A stretch of DNA of 64,000 nt from Carex sylvatica (GCA_964058845.1 CAXKVR010000099.1:186001-250000), one strand, 5' to 3'; counted from the first letter of the stretch, positions 48,495-61,700 are shown. Numbers and translations: made by a program. The notes: generated from the sequence alone by a model not told the origin.

Positions 48495-49296
48495 GTTTTT
48501 GTCAGTGTTATCAGAATCGGACCGGAACGGTGGTTTAACCGAAAAAAACCAGACCCGGATACCTGTTTAGGGTCCGAATTGATTCTTTAAAAGGACCGTT
48601 TGTGTTACTGGACTGGTCAAAACCAGTTTGACCGACCATTTTTTCATGTGAACCGTAGACCATGCAGCAAAAAAAACCCCGGTTTTATGCAAATTCAATC
48701 CGCTTCATTCTTTTTTGTTTCTTTTCTTCCCGTCTCTTCCATCATGGATTGTTCGTACTGACTTGTATTGCTTCTCTTCTTCGATGCTGGTGATTCGCAT
48801 CAGTGCTTCTTTCTAATATCTTATTTTGGTGTTGGTTGATTTTTGTTGCTTTATTAGTGTGCTCGTTGAATTTCGGTACCAATTACCTATTATTCTTGCT
48901 TCTACTATTTTCTTCACTGAGCTCGATTATTTCTCTCACTGCGTGTAGTTTCTGATATGCCGGCTATTCATTGTTCAGCCTTCTTTCCTATTTATTTATT
49001 TATTTCAAACATTTTCATTTTTTTTTAGAAATTTTAACAGTGGATGTCAAGGTACAATTTTTTTTCAAAGTTATTATAGGGATAAGTTACTGGTAATCTC
49101 ATCGATCGGTGCCTTGTGTTTGTGCATAGTACTTAAAACTTAATTGGATTAATGTATAACTTTGGGTATTGAAGAATTGAAAACGCTCTCAAAATATTCG
49201 ATGAAATGTCCAAATCAAATAAGTCGACTAATAAGCAACATAACAAACAGTAAACCAAGTTCAACGGGTCTTGCTTTAATTCAGTTTGAGCTTTGC

Positions 49297-49330
<34 letters not shown>

Positions 49331-49335
<5 letters not shown>

Positions 49336-49736
49336 AGGCTAGGGTGCTATAGGTTGCATAAAGAGCTACGGTGCTACGGTTCAATATTCGACTTTTCAAA
49401 ATCCTAACGGTTGATCTGAACCGTTCATCTTGTTCTCCATAGTAATATGTGTTTGGAGACCAAATTTTACATTTTTTTTAAAAAATTTACTATTTTTTTA
49501 GATAGATAGAAAATCACCTGATCTAAAAAATTCTGCACCATTCAGATATTTTATTTTCTAACTATCTAAAAAAATAGTAAAAATTTTCCAAAAAATATAA
49601 AATTTGATCTCCAAACACATATTAATATGGAGAACAAGATGAACGGTTCGGATCGACCGTTAGGATTTTAAAAACTCAAATATTGAGCCGTAGCACCGTA
49701 GTCCTCTATGCAACCCATAGCACCCTAGCCTTACTC
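49331..49736. mobile_element. Palindromic MITE, copy 6, nested in a hAT element
   Basis: Left arm TAGTAAGGCTAGGGTGCTAT and its inverse at 49713-49736 enclose family sequences (TGTTTGGAGACCAAATTTTA, CTGAACCGTTCATCTTGTTC). Long (TA)n tracts flank both sides (49301-49331 and 49737-49800). Confidence 0.85.
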
Positions 49737-49746
49737 TATATATATA

Positions 49747-49800
<54 letters not shown>
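49737..49800. repeat. (TA)n microsatellite
   Basis: A TA repeat of about 64 bp with one C interruption. It produces a spurious Tyr-Ile ORF. Confidence 0.95.
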
Positions 49801-49801
<1 letters not shown>

Positions 49802-50160
49802 TTATTATTTTTTTCCTTTTTTGTTTTCTTTTAAATATAATTCAGTTATACAATATATTAATCAATATATGTGTGTGAATCTTCATCAAAAATATGTAAT
49901 ATATAATTGTTTAGAAAATTAACGGTTGAACCAATTGACTTACCGGTTCGACCGGTAAACCGTTGAACTGAAGCTTTACTGGGTCGACATCCAATCCGAT
50001 TCTGATAACATTAGTTTTTGTACAAAATGATAAAAAATATAAGCCTAAAAATAATTTATAATTAATATATGTTTTAAAGCTATTTAAAACTATATTTTTT
50101 TTCGGCCATTTTTATTAATACTCCTTAAAAAAACAAAATTTTAACAATACCCCTGTGTTT

Positions 50161-51116
50161 AATATTTTTTTATTAGTACCCCGACCGCCAGGTCCACAGG
50201 CGGTCCATATATTGAAGGAAACCGCCAGGGCCCCGGGCGGTCCACCCCACGAATTTTTTTTTTTTTTTTTTTTTTTTAAAGGGAGAGATGTTAATATTTT
50301 TTATTTAAATAATTTTGTGAATAAATTTTTTTCTTGTTTAGAGTGTATATCAAAAAAAAAAATAAGACATTTGATATATTTATGAAGTGATGTCGTAACT
50401 CTTTATAACTTTGATTGATTTGATTTGTCAGTTGGATATCATAAGTCTAAAAATAACACTAATTGAGGATTTGACATTAATTCAAATATACACCAGAAAA
50501 TTTAGTTAGATTGCCTCAATGATATACATATATACATATATACATATACATATATATACACATACATATATATACATATACATACATATACATACATATA
50601 CATACATATACATACATATATATATACATATACTAATGCACGACCGATCAAGAAATTGGAAAAAGTAACGGAAAGATAGATTTAGTTCTGAGATCACACA
50701 GATTCTCAATTCTTTGATAAAACTGATACATCAAAAACTAACTAACTCTCCCAAAAGACATGACGTCTGTTTAAATACCAATCCTAAAAACAAAAAATAC
50801 ATAAAAGATACATAAAAGATACATAAAAGACCCTAAAAACTCTAAAATTATAAAGAAAGGTCCAAAAGTCCATGAAGGAAGACTCGGATCGCGAATCTAA
50901 GCCTGAAAATAGGCGAAACAAATCATAGCTTTGGTTCTCCACCGGTTTTGGGCTGTGGAGTTCTTGTCAAGATTTCAGCCCGATCCAACGGACGGATCAA
51001 AAGTTACGCCCCTTTTTGTGAAGCATGCGCAGGACCATATTGCATCAATATGTATATATATGTATATGTATATATATGTATATGTATGTGTATATATATG
51101 TATATGTATGTGTATA

Positions 51117-51161
<45 letters not shown>

Positions 51162-51627
51162 GTATATGTATGTATATGTATGTATATGTATGTATATGTA
51201 TGTATATGTATATGTATGTATATGTATATGTATGTATGTATATATATATGTATATGTATATATGTATATCATTGAGGCAATCTAACTATATTTTCTGGTG
51301 TATATTTGAATTAATGTCAAATCCTCAATTAGTGTTATTTTTAGATTTATGATATCCAACTGACAAATCAAATCAATCAAAGTTATAAAGAATTACGACA
51401 TCACTTCATAAATATATCAAATGTCTTTTTTTTTTTTGATATACACTCTAAACAAGAAAAAAATTTATTCACAAAATTATTTAAATAAAAAATATTAACA
51501 TCTCTCCCTTTAAAAATAAAAATAAAAATAAAAATTCGTGGGGTGGACCGCCCGGGGCCCTGGCGGTTTCCTTCAATATATGGACCGCCTGTGGGTCTGG
51601 CGGTCGGGGTACTAATAAAAAAATATT
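50161..51627. mobile_element. Large near-perfect inverted repeat (fold-back element)
   Basis: Left arm 50161 to about 50630 and right arm about 51250-51627 are near-identical inverted copies, with visible differences mainly in homopolymer lengths and single bases. Both begin AATATTTTTTTATTAGTACC, then GACCGCCAGRYCCACAGGCG and GGCCCCGGGCGGTCCACCCC. The inner ends run into TATATG/CATATA microsatellites (50520-50635 and 51045-51270). The single-copy centre is about 400 bp. No coding region or clear TSD is found. Confidence 0.8.
51045..51270. repeat. (TATATG/TATG)n microsatellite
   Basis: About 225 bp of alternating TATATG, TATG and TGTA units. All overlapping ORFs here are Tyr/Ile/Met/Val artefacts of the repeat. 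Confidence 0.95.
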
Positions 51628-51639
51628 ACAATAAGAATG

Positions 51640-53726
51640 GTGTTTTACATGCATATCTAAATAAAATGGAAATATAAAATTGGAATTTTGTAAAATTTCG
51701 ACATGTTGCAAGTACGCTAAATAAAAATAAATAAAAATCCAAGACATCAGGCAGTCATGAAAATGGCAACTGATGTGAAAGTCGGATGGTTGACGCAGGA
51801 TTGACTCCGAGTCAAGGGAAAGTGTTGAATCATGCAAAATAATTTATTTCTGCTGCCGAGCTTGAAACCCTTTTCGTTTCTTTATTTCTGTAATGAAATA
51901 TAGTGGGTCTTATTAATATAATTATATTAAGAGAGTTAATAAGTCTAATTTTTTTAATTATGTCACATTATTCATTCTCATCCATCTGATTATTTTTTAT
52001 TCATGTATAATTTTTTTTTCTCTTTCTCATTTTAAAAGGAATATGTATTAAATTTATTTAAAATACAATGTAAGTTTTAAAATGAGTTAGGATCACTTGA
52101 CAACAACTTATTTTGACAACTTTGCTAATAGTTTGTTAAATCATGCAAAAAGTTTCATAAATAAAAAAATTAAAGTCGTATTATTATCCTTTGATATTCC
52201 ATAAAATGTCGTCAAATATGGAACCGAACGTTGCAAATTTAATGTTATTTTATTAACACTGAAACATATATCAAATTCATCATTTTTATTGTAAAAGATA
52301 CGTTGAAGTATATATTATATTTTACTTGTCAAATTTCAAAATTACATGCGATTTTGAGTTGTTAAACTAATCCATTGTCAATAAATTATCATCTTACTTG
52401 TCAAATTTCAAAATTATATTACTTGTCAATAAATTACATGCGATTTTGAGTTGTTAAACTAATCCATTGTCAATAATTCAGTTATGCAAAAAAATTGATA
52501 AGAAAAAAGGTATTTACAACGCGTCATTTAACCCTCTCTATTTTAATATAAACTTTTCTATTTTAAATCAACTCTTTTATTATCTTCAATTCCTCTAAAT
52601 CACCATATTCTTCTATTCCTACATACCTACTCTCTTTTGTTCCCTCTATTCTCACTATTCTTCAAATCACCCTATTCTCCTCGCATCTCTGTGGCGCACA
52701 TGCATCCTTCTTAATAAGAATTCTCTCCGGAGGCTTCGATCTGCCACCCTCACTTAAATTCCTATGTTGAAATTCATCGAACAGGATATTGAAATTCCTA
52801 ATTCAATCTCTTGTTCTTGTGCAATTGTAGTCTTCTTTTAAAATGATGGATATGCAACTGAATGCTTCTACAAAAATTTCTGGTAATTTTTAATGGAAGC
52901 TAGATTTAACAGAGGGATTGTGAGAGAGAAGGCTAGAAAAAAGGGGCAGGAAGAATGGAGGCTGCCTCAACAACCTGGATTTTGAGAAAGCAAAAGGGCA
53001 TAACATAAGCACTTAAGAAATAATTGGGAATTCAGCAAGGTACTACTAAATTTACTTAAAAATTGAGTAACATCACAGCAATGAATCAACTGATTTGTCA
53101 GGACAACACAAATGGAGTGCATTATCAGCACCTTTTTTTTAATTTTTAATGTAGTTCACTTGATGAAGCAATTAAGCCTCAATTTAATAGAATTATGCCC
53201 CATTTTTTCAATAAATTGGTTTATTATTCAACATTTAGGGTGTTATCTTGCTTGAATTTATCCTTGTACAACTGCCAACCAAATCATAATTCTAGAGGGC
53301 AAAAAACAAAACTCCCAATATATCATGGATCTGAAAAACAAAAAAACTAGCACCAAAAATCCCCCAATCACTTGATAAAATACCAATCACTTGTCAAACT
53401 AAATAAAATATTTGATATTAATACAAGATATTTGATATTAATACCAATCACTTGTCAGACTATACACAATTTTTTTTATTTTTGAGGAAGGCATAGAGTC
53501 ATACACTTGCTCATATATTGTTCATATATACAAAATAAAATATTGGAAAAGCGGATCAGATCACATCTAATTTAGAACAAACAAATCAGATAACTTCAAT
53601 GCAAAAGCACGAAGAAAAGGTTTGAGTTCTGTCTCAAAAAGTCAGAAGTAAATGAAAAATAACTTGTCTCAAAAAGTAACTTCTCACCGGCACATGCCGA
53701 ATAGTACATGCTTCTTTGAGAGCCGA
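51640..53726. other. AT-rich spacer with a small direct duplication
   Basis: ACATGCGATTTTGAGTTGTT and the following 25 bp occur twice (about 52344 and 52435). No gene is recognised. Confidence 0.4.
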
Positions 53727-54540
53727 TTTTTTTTTTCTTACCACTCTAATAAATCAGAATTAAATCATTACCATTCGATTAATCGGATTTAAGATTTCAC
53801 CACGAACGCATACTCAGTATGTAGACAGATCCCAATCAGAACGCATGAACGGATCAGTGCGTACCAAAATTAATTTTTTTTAAAACAAATTTTGAATTTT
53901 TTATTAATCCATCCACATACCCAGTCTTAGCACGTTTTTTTTTTTTTTTTGTAGTTATGTTATGAATTGTTTGAAATTTTTTGATCAAATTTTTTCTGTT
54001 ATGCTCATATAATTTGTAGTATAAAACATTTATCAAATTGTGTGTGTAATTTGTAGCGATTTGTGCACCAACTTAGTACAAAAAGCTGCTCATATTGTGT
54101 GTATAATTTGTTGTAATAATTTTTAGTTCAAATTTAGTCAAAAAAATTATTTGTTAAATAAGTGTTTTTTTTTTTACAATTTCACCGTCAAATTATGTGT
54201 ACATATAATTCTAAATACCACAGAACGAAACATAATAGAACAGAAAAAAAAAATGTTCAAAAAATTTCAAACAATTCATAACAAAACTAAAAGAAAAAAA
54301 ATCCGTGCTCAGACTGGGTATGCGGACGGATTAATAAAAAATAAAAATATATATTAAAAAAATTAATTTCGGTACTCATACCCAGTCCGCGCACTGATCC
54401 GTTCGCGTACTGGATTTGCGTTCTGATTGGAATCCGTCCGCATACCGGGTATCGGTTTGTGGTGAAATTTTAAATCCAATTAATCGGGTGGTAATGATTT
54501 GATTCTGATTTATTAGGGTGGTAAATAAAAAAAAATAAAA
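53727..54540. mobile_element. Fold-back MITE with arms of about 350-390 bp
   Basis: The left end (TTACCACTCTAATAAATCAG) is repeated inverted at the right (CTGATTTATTAGGGTGGTAA). The arms carry CAATTAATCGG-like and ACTGATCCGTTCGCG-like motifs and continue to the centre near 54100. It resembles long-TIR MULE or fold-back elements. The TSD is not resolved. Confidence 0.75.
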
Positions 54541-54789
54541 AGGCTTCCTGATAGAACTTTCATCTAGTTTTTTACCCACTTCTAATCTAGGTTTGAGAAT
54601 AAGCAATTGTTGGAGAATGATGTGTAGCTAGATTGTAAAAGGGTTAATTTTCTATTTATCCTCTAAAATTTCTTTGATTTTCTACTTACCCTTTCACTCT
54701 TCATTATATCTATGTTTATTTTTTTTCTATGTACACAATAGGTCTAATTATCCACAATTAAGTGTACTCAGAATTTACTTTTTCCCATT

Positions 54790-55190
54790 CACTAGTGGAA
54801 AAAATGAAATCATGATCGGTTATATACGCATATTAGTATCGGAATACAACCGATCTTGATCAAGGCGATACAGATGCCAAACAAATCTGGATCGGTTCTT
54901 CAACCGATCCTAGTAATTACTATCTGGATCGGTTCTTTAATATAACTGATCCAGATTACTGCCTATCTGGATTGGTTCTACTAAACAACCGATCTAGATA
55001 GTTAATAATCTGGATCGGTTCTATTAAAGAACCGATCCTAATTGTTATTTTTAATTAGTTTTTATTTTTTTTAAATTCAGAAAATAACTATTAGGATCGG
55101 TTCTTAGATAGTTATTTTGACCTTTTTTTTAAAAACAAATTGGTATCTAGATCGGCTCTTAGCTAAGAACCGATCATGTTGTTTTATTGA
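54790..55190. mobile_element. One end of a CACTA (En/Spm-type) transposon
   Basis: CACTAGTGGAAAAAA at 54790 is a canonical CACTA terminus. It is followed by at least ten subterminal repeats of GGATCGGTTCTT and its inverse AAGAACCGATCC. I find no opposite terminus in the window, so the element is truncated or its other end is too decayed to see. Confidence 0.8.
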
Positions 55191-55199
55191 ATCTAAAAA

Positions 55200-56101
55200 A
55201 AAAAATTATTAAATGACCAGCTTTCATATATATTTTGCTGGCCAACATACTAAATTATCACAAATTCTAAATTAAATGCCACACATCCTAAATTATGTGT
55301 CATACACATACATATCCTAAATTAAATATCACACATTCTAATTAATTATATATCATACACATATACATCTTAAATTAAATATCATACACATCTTAAATTA
55401 TTATAAAAAATTTATGTTCATGCAAATTAAGACTAGTGAGGGGATGAGGTTTAAATAGCTGATAATATTAGGACATTGTAAGTTACTGTTACATCGTAAT
55501 GAAACCGGGCAAATCTGTCTTTTATCACAAAAAAATTAAAAATAAATAACAGATATTTTTTCTGTTCCAATCAGAGTACTTGGCACATCAGATTTTCAGT
55601 ACCTAAATATTTTAATGTCTTGATAAAATTTAGGACCAAAGTACTGTACTTTTGACTAATTGAGCAATACATACAATTTATTTTAGGTGAACGTGTTCAA
55701 GTCTATGGACTTCAAGTTGATGACACTACAATGTTGTTTTGTAACTGCCTTTTCTTTCTATATTAATTTTTAGTGTATTTATTTTGGTAATAAAAAAAAT
55801 GGTTATAAATTGAACAAGTTGAGCAGCTATATACATATGGTTGGACTATCTCTTGTGTTGCAAAACCTAACAATAAAAGACAAGAGAAGGATACCAATGT
55901 GCCAAGTGATGTATAAAAATACTTTTGATTTAAAATATACAGAGATAAGAAGAGTTAACACATACCGATGACATGATGCTTGTCTCCTAAAATGTTTTTA
56001 ATTTTACTTTAATTGGATATCTATCAAGCACTTGTATAGACTTCTCTCCGAATTTCCTTGTTTAAAAGGCTCGTTGTGGGATTAAAGTTCCGGTCTTGTC
56101 C
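55200..56101. other. AT-rich spacer, no gene recognised
   Basis: Short repeats of TAAATTAAATATCAYACACAT occur at about 55260-55400. Nothing coding is recognised. Confidence 0.4.
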
Positions 56102-56111
56102 GGTACAATTA

Positions 56112-56761
56112 GTGGTTTGCAATTACCCGATGGGGGTGGATCCGACCCGTACCCGTCCGTGCCCGTTACCCGGGTTACCCGTGCCCGTTACCTGGGTTAC
56201 CCGTGCCCGAGCCCGGGTATGGGTCGGGTAAACGGGTACACGGGTACGGGTAAAAAACGGGTAGGGTACGGTTATTTGGTTCAAAACCCGAGCAAATCCG
56301 GTCCGATTTACGCCCGACCCGACCCGACCCGACCCGACCCGGACCTGTACCCGACCTGGCCCGACCCGGACCCGACCCCGAACCCGTACCCGAACCCGTT
56401 AAAAAATTCAAAAAAATTCAAAAAAATTCAAAAAAATTCAAAAAAATTCAAAAAAATTCAAATTTTTTTGAAATTTCGAATTTCCCGCCTAAAAAAACAG
56501 GAAAAAAAAAAACAGAAAAACAGAAAAACAGAAAAAAAAAAAAAAAAAAAAAAAAACGGGTACCCGATCCGGACCGCCATACCCGTGCCGGGTACCACGG
56601 GCACGGGTAAAACTCGGGTAGAGTACGGTTTTTGAAAATTATACCCGAGTATACCCGACCCGAGATACCCGTTTACCCGACCTACCCGTACCCGACCCAA
56701 ACCCGTACCCGACCCCGGGTAAACCTGGTCCGCCCGAACCCGGTCCGAGAGCAGCCCTCTA
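56112..56761. mobile_element. Non-autonomous element rich in GTACCCG/CGGGTA
   Basis: The insertion is bounded by the 10-bp direct repeat GGTACAATTA (56102-56111 and 56762-56771). Both arms are dense in ACCCGTACCC and its inverse and would pair with each other. The centre has about seven AAAAAATTCA repeats (56400-56465) and an A tract. The superfamily is unclear: the duplication length fits a MULE or hAT, but the termini do not match each other clearly. Confidence 0.65.
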
Positions 56762-56771
56762 GGTACAATTA

Positions 56772-57957
56772 ATAACATTTTGGTTGGTAACTTCTGGAAC
56801 CTTTTTTCAAAACAAAAACAAAAAAAGAGCTTCTAGAACCTGATTTTTCATTATTTTGATTTTGGTGGTCACTCTGAAGTTCTCATCAATTATTGTTGCT
56901 CGTGGACCCATATATTTGAAAATATACATTTTCTAAAGTACAAATTAATATTTTCTTTTCACCTTTCTATTTTCATATATACAAAATTGTTATCCATGGT
57001 TTTTCCATTTTGTGTTTAAAAATAATATAAGAAGTTGTATACAAAGGACATTGTGTTGCCACATCACCATAGGGTATATTTCATGGGCACTCAATTTGAT
57101 ATTCAGTTTTGGTCACTAAACTTTGATCTCTCCACTTTTGGTGAAGAAAATTTGATATTTGTACAAAATAAGTCATTCTCTCCATCATAAGTTCAAACTA
57201 ATTCTTAAATTATTGAATATATTCAACTAAAATCTGTGAAACATATTAGTTTCCATAATAAAAATAAAAATTCAATATTTCCGCAGCAAAATATATGCCC
57301 TCTTGCTTGTGTAGTCCACCCGGTAGTACATATACTATTTAGTGGTGTTTATTAATTTTGGAGAGTAAAGGGGTGCATACACGATCAGATAAGACCTAAA
57401 ACTGGTCATCATTGATTGGTTAAACATAGCAAGATATGTGTTCTAGATACTTATTTAGTACAGATCGACAGTCAGACCGAGAGGGAAGTGTGGTGTGCTC
57501 GGTATTAGCCATCCACACTGGGTACTTCTCTCTTTTAAAGTCAATTATTTCTACACTGGTTCATGTTCCCTATGGTTTCAATTTCTATAACAAACATATT
57601 CATGTACAATTCTTCCCAGCTCAGCTCACATTCCTTGTAAAGGGGGTGTAGCAGAAGAACACACAATGAGAGTAATTAAGAGATGAGATAGAAGAAGTAC
57701 ACCAAAAGGAAGAGGCGCACGTGTGTTCTTCTAGTGGTGAACAGCAAACTGTGATTTGGTGATAATGCTAGTGGTACGTGAGGTTGCTGCCGTTCCAAAA
57801 AGGTAACCGAGCGACTTGTGTGTACCAGGCGATGCACGTGCACAGCTTCATCTAACTCAGGTGGCGGTGTGCGTAAGCACTGGGGGTACAACTTTATACA
57901 TTCTCAAGCATTTCATCGAACACCTTAACCACGTGACTGGAGTGGATCTGGCGGGGT
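56772..57957. other. Spacer, no gene recognised
   Basis: Small ORFs at 57436-57651 (plus) and 57676-57891 (minus) show no recognisable family. Confidence 0.4.
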
Positions 57958-58190
57958 CAGCTTGAAGGAATCAAATCTGCTGCGATCCGAATCTCTGCTA
58001 CAGCACCCTGAAATCCTTGCTTTTTCTAATCTCACTGTTCATTTTTTTCAGTACACGCATCTCTAAATAGCTAGTTTTTATGTGCACGCATCTCAAACAA
58101 AATTAACATTTAGATTTGAAAAAATAGAAATTTCATAGTACTGTAGCAGAGATTCGAATCGCAGCAGATTTGTTTCCCAGCTTGAATGAA
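57958..58190. repeat. Inverted repeat with arms of about 50 bp
   Basis: AATCTGCTGCGATCCGAATC with TCTGCTACAG (57958-58011) returns inverted at 58138-58190 as CTGTAGCAGAGATTCGAATC and GCAGCAGATTTG. It is probably a small MITE. Confidence 0.6.
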
Positions 58191-58781
58191 TAATACGAAG
58201 GTGTTTGGCAGAGTTGAACAGGCCTATCTCAGGTCCATTGGCTATATAATCTGATCATATAATATAGAGAAGAAAGGACAAATCACATATGCCATCCGCG
58301 TGTTTATGTTTAATTACAATTAGGTAATTATAATTTTTTTATGTAAAATTATGCTGTGTTGTTATGTCATTATAAATTACTTTATTTAGTTGGATAAATG
58401 AAACAATAACAAAAATAATAGCATGTATGTTGTCTTAAAAAGTTATTATGAGAAGTTACAAGAAATGTAGGACTAGGATTCTGATTTGTGAGGTACCTGT
58501 GTATGATCTGCGTCATTCTTTTTTCATTAAGATCCGTGCATAAATTTTATAAGATTGTCTTATTTTAAAATTTTAAAATTTTAGAACTTTTCTTTACCAG
58601 ACAAGTAAACAAGTATATACCACACGGATCACACAAGCCCAAAACATAATCAGACACTTTCGAAAAACAAGCCAAGACAAAAATAAGAGATCACCCCAAA
58701 ACCAAATTAAGAGCACCATAAGTAAAAATTTACATGGCAACCCACACCGGTACAAAAAGAATATACAAAAGGCTGAAAACA

Positions 58782-61700
58782 TCAAGCAGGAGCTTTGCCA
58801 AAGTTGCCACTACTTTGAAATCTTGGCACGGTCAAGAGGTTTCCACTATCGGACATGTAAAAGTAGTTGTGATTGATTCTTGTTACCAGGTCGGCTAAGT
58901 GCGGGAAATGGCCCACATTCAGTTTGAATGACAGTATCTGTGCAATTTTACAAAAATAAATCAACCATAAGTCTTTTAACTAGTCAAATTATATAAGGTG
59001 TAGGTGTGTAGTTATTAAAAATATAATGAGAACTTGGTCACCTATTAAACAAAAGGTTTCAAAATGTTTGTCTTGGGTTTTAAATTTTTAACCAGTCAAC
59101 AAAAGGTTTATATAAATTACTCGTAATTGCAAAAAATAAAAATAAAAAGGTATCTAGCAAGCATACCCTCAGAAGGAAGGCCACGCAATCGTCGAATTGC
59201 TTCTCAATTCTATTTATTTCAGCCTCACACCTAGCCTTAATGGCTGCACTCGTTCCACCCGTGCGAAGAGTTTGCTTTATATTGTAAAACTCGAGTGCTA
59301 ACCCAAGAATTGTCTTCACTCTACTTGCTATTAAAGCCCACTGTACATTACAAAAATATCAGAGAAACAAGAAAATAAACACTCATTAAGTACAAAGTGG
59401 AGTAAATAAATTATAATTAGACAGCTACCAAAATTTGTCAAATTTATCCTTTTACACTTGACAAAGTACATCTTCATTTTAACAAATCATGATCCAAGCA
59501 GATTTACAGTTAAATCTAAGTTTAAGGAGATATTTTATCAATAATCACTGTAACCTTAGAAAACTTTCGTGAATATAATTTTATTGAATAAAAAAACTTG
59601 ATCAACAAAGAGCGGAACAAACCAGCTTATCAGAAGCGACAAAGCATTGGCGCTGAATTGAGGAAAGGTAGGTCTCGTGAACTTCTATGACTTCATCAAG
59701 GGACCCTGCCAATTCCATGCCACTACAAAGCTCGGTCCATGCACTATGGTAGACCTGTTTCACAAACAAAATAATACACAAATATTGAGGGTTGTGCTGC
59801 TAGCTTCAATCAAACTAATATAAAAATTTGGCTCAAAAAGGGAAAACCAATAAGCCATTGCCAGATCCATAATTAGCATTACAGCGGGTAAAGGTAACAT
59901 TGTTATCATACAAGAACCAAATGTTCTCTATTTGCAATCTGATTAACAAAAATAATCTTCTGCAAATATCATCCAACATTTTAGGAAAACAACATTTTTA
60001 AGGTATTTCCGAATATCACCTGTTAACAATTTTCTCTTAACTGTCAGGTTCCTTTTCTCAAGCAAAACTGAACCCAAAAAAATGAATAAAGGCCACAGGA
60101 TTTGGATGTTGGGTCTCAAGTTCTATTAATTATATTTATGAAGATAGTTATGTGGCTCAGGCTATCACTCTTGCCATTGTTTCCTCAATACCCTAGATGT
60201 AAGGGTTAAGATTTGCAAATAATCCAAATAGGTGGAATAAACCGACAAATATAATCCAGAAATGGCACAATTGTAATTAGTCTATACTTACTCTCTCCAT
60301 TACATATTGGTGGAATGAATCGACAAAATGCAGGAGCTTCTGTTCTATTAACAAATGCTTCTTGTAATTTTGTGGAGTGCTCCTGTCCTGCTAAAAAGAA
60401 AAGACAAGGCCAACTGAAAACTATAATACACCCTTGCAAAAAATATTTTCATGTCTCCCCTTGCAGAAAGGGGTATCAGGCCTCCACAAAATACCGGATA
60501 TGTCAGGAAAATATCAAAATCCCGGTTTATATCTCATTTACCATAAGGAGCTGAAAGAAGACCATCTTACCCAACAAAGAAGGGTAATTTTATAAAATCA
60601 AATTACAATGAAGGATATACAAACTACAAAGTTTAATACTGCAGTTTATCAATAAGAAAACATGGAAACATACCTTCCATCTCCATTTGCGAGTTTTGTC
60701 AAGAAGGAATTTTGCACGCTTCACCTTTAGTAGGAATCCCATTACCTAAAATGCAACCAAATTTTATAAAAAAAATTAGAAAGCAAAGAAAAAAACAATA
60801 TAGCAACAAACTCTTAAGCTTATTCAAAATTAGTTGTACCTGATTATACTTCTTAAGTGCTTCCACATTTGCAATGAGATCAAGAGGCCAAGAAACCTAT
60901 AACCGAAACATATCTTCAGATCCTTGATGCAGAAAGAAAATAAAAGGAACTTTTCATTATGATTTATTTTTCTCCTTTTCTTTTTAATATGAGTGAGTTT
61001 GGAGAACCAATAACCTAGTTTGTATTAGCCAAAAAAGAACCATGCAGCTCATACTTGAAACAAGGGATACATTAGCTAATTCTTTTTTTGAGAACTGATA
61101 GATAAGCAAATTCACTTTAGCCATTTATATTGCATTTACGACCACAAACAACAATTTTCTAACTCCTGCTTTCTCGTTTATCTTGGCATCTTATCTAGGA
61201 CTCTGAAATTCATTGGCAAGAGGTAAAGCAATGGTTTTCAGCAAAGATACCTCAATTCATTTACTGAAAAAATAATACTACAAAAAGATTTAATTTTGTT
61301 GATACACTCTTTGCCCTGAACAATGGCTGTCTTTTGAAAATACTCAAAAGTTACAGCCGCAACAAAAATAAATAAATTATTTGAAAAAGAAAAAATTGAA
61401 GGCATACCTTATATGAGAAACATAGCTTGTCAAGGGAATCAATACCAAGGTTATGGCTCCCAAAATTTGGTTGGGTGGATTCCTTCTTGATTTCAGCAGT
61501 CACATCTTCTTTTGAAACTGAAACAGTCAGAGAATCAGGCGCACTCAAAAGTGGCCTATCAGCAGAATTTCTAATGGACTCCTGCAAAACATTATTGTAC
61601 CAAGAATTTAACAAGTTCAGAACAAATAAAATATACAAGGATGCCAGCAAAGAACTGTTATATAAAAAGATATCATTTTCCTTGTTCAAAGCCGTACCTG

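Larger units (their letters stand above)
48503..50013. mobile_element. hAT-like element with a nested MITE
   Basis: Ends CAGTGTTATCAGAATCGG and, inverted, TAATGTTATCAGAATCGG. A perfect 8-bp TSD GTTTTTGT lies at 48495-48502 and 50014-50021. The subterminal regions contain ACCGG/CCGGT motifs. The element contains the palindromic MITE at 49331-49736 and a long TA tract. No transposase is recognised. Confidence 0.82.

Noticed and set aside
49683..49922. ORF with a long Tyr-Ile repeat
   Set aside because: Product of the (TA)n tract at 49737-49800.
50931..51352. Long overlapping ORFs on both strands rich in Tyr, Ile, Met and Val
   Set aside because: They are translations of the TATATG/TATG microsatellite and have no other content.
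56096..56778. 179-codon plus-strand and 106-codon minus-strand ORFs rich in Pro, Gly, Arg or Lys
   Set aside because: They read through the GTACCCG and AAAAAATTCA repeats of a transposon on both strands; repeat-made, not genes.
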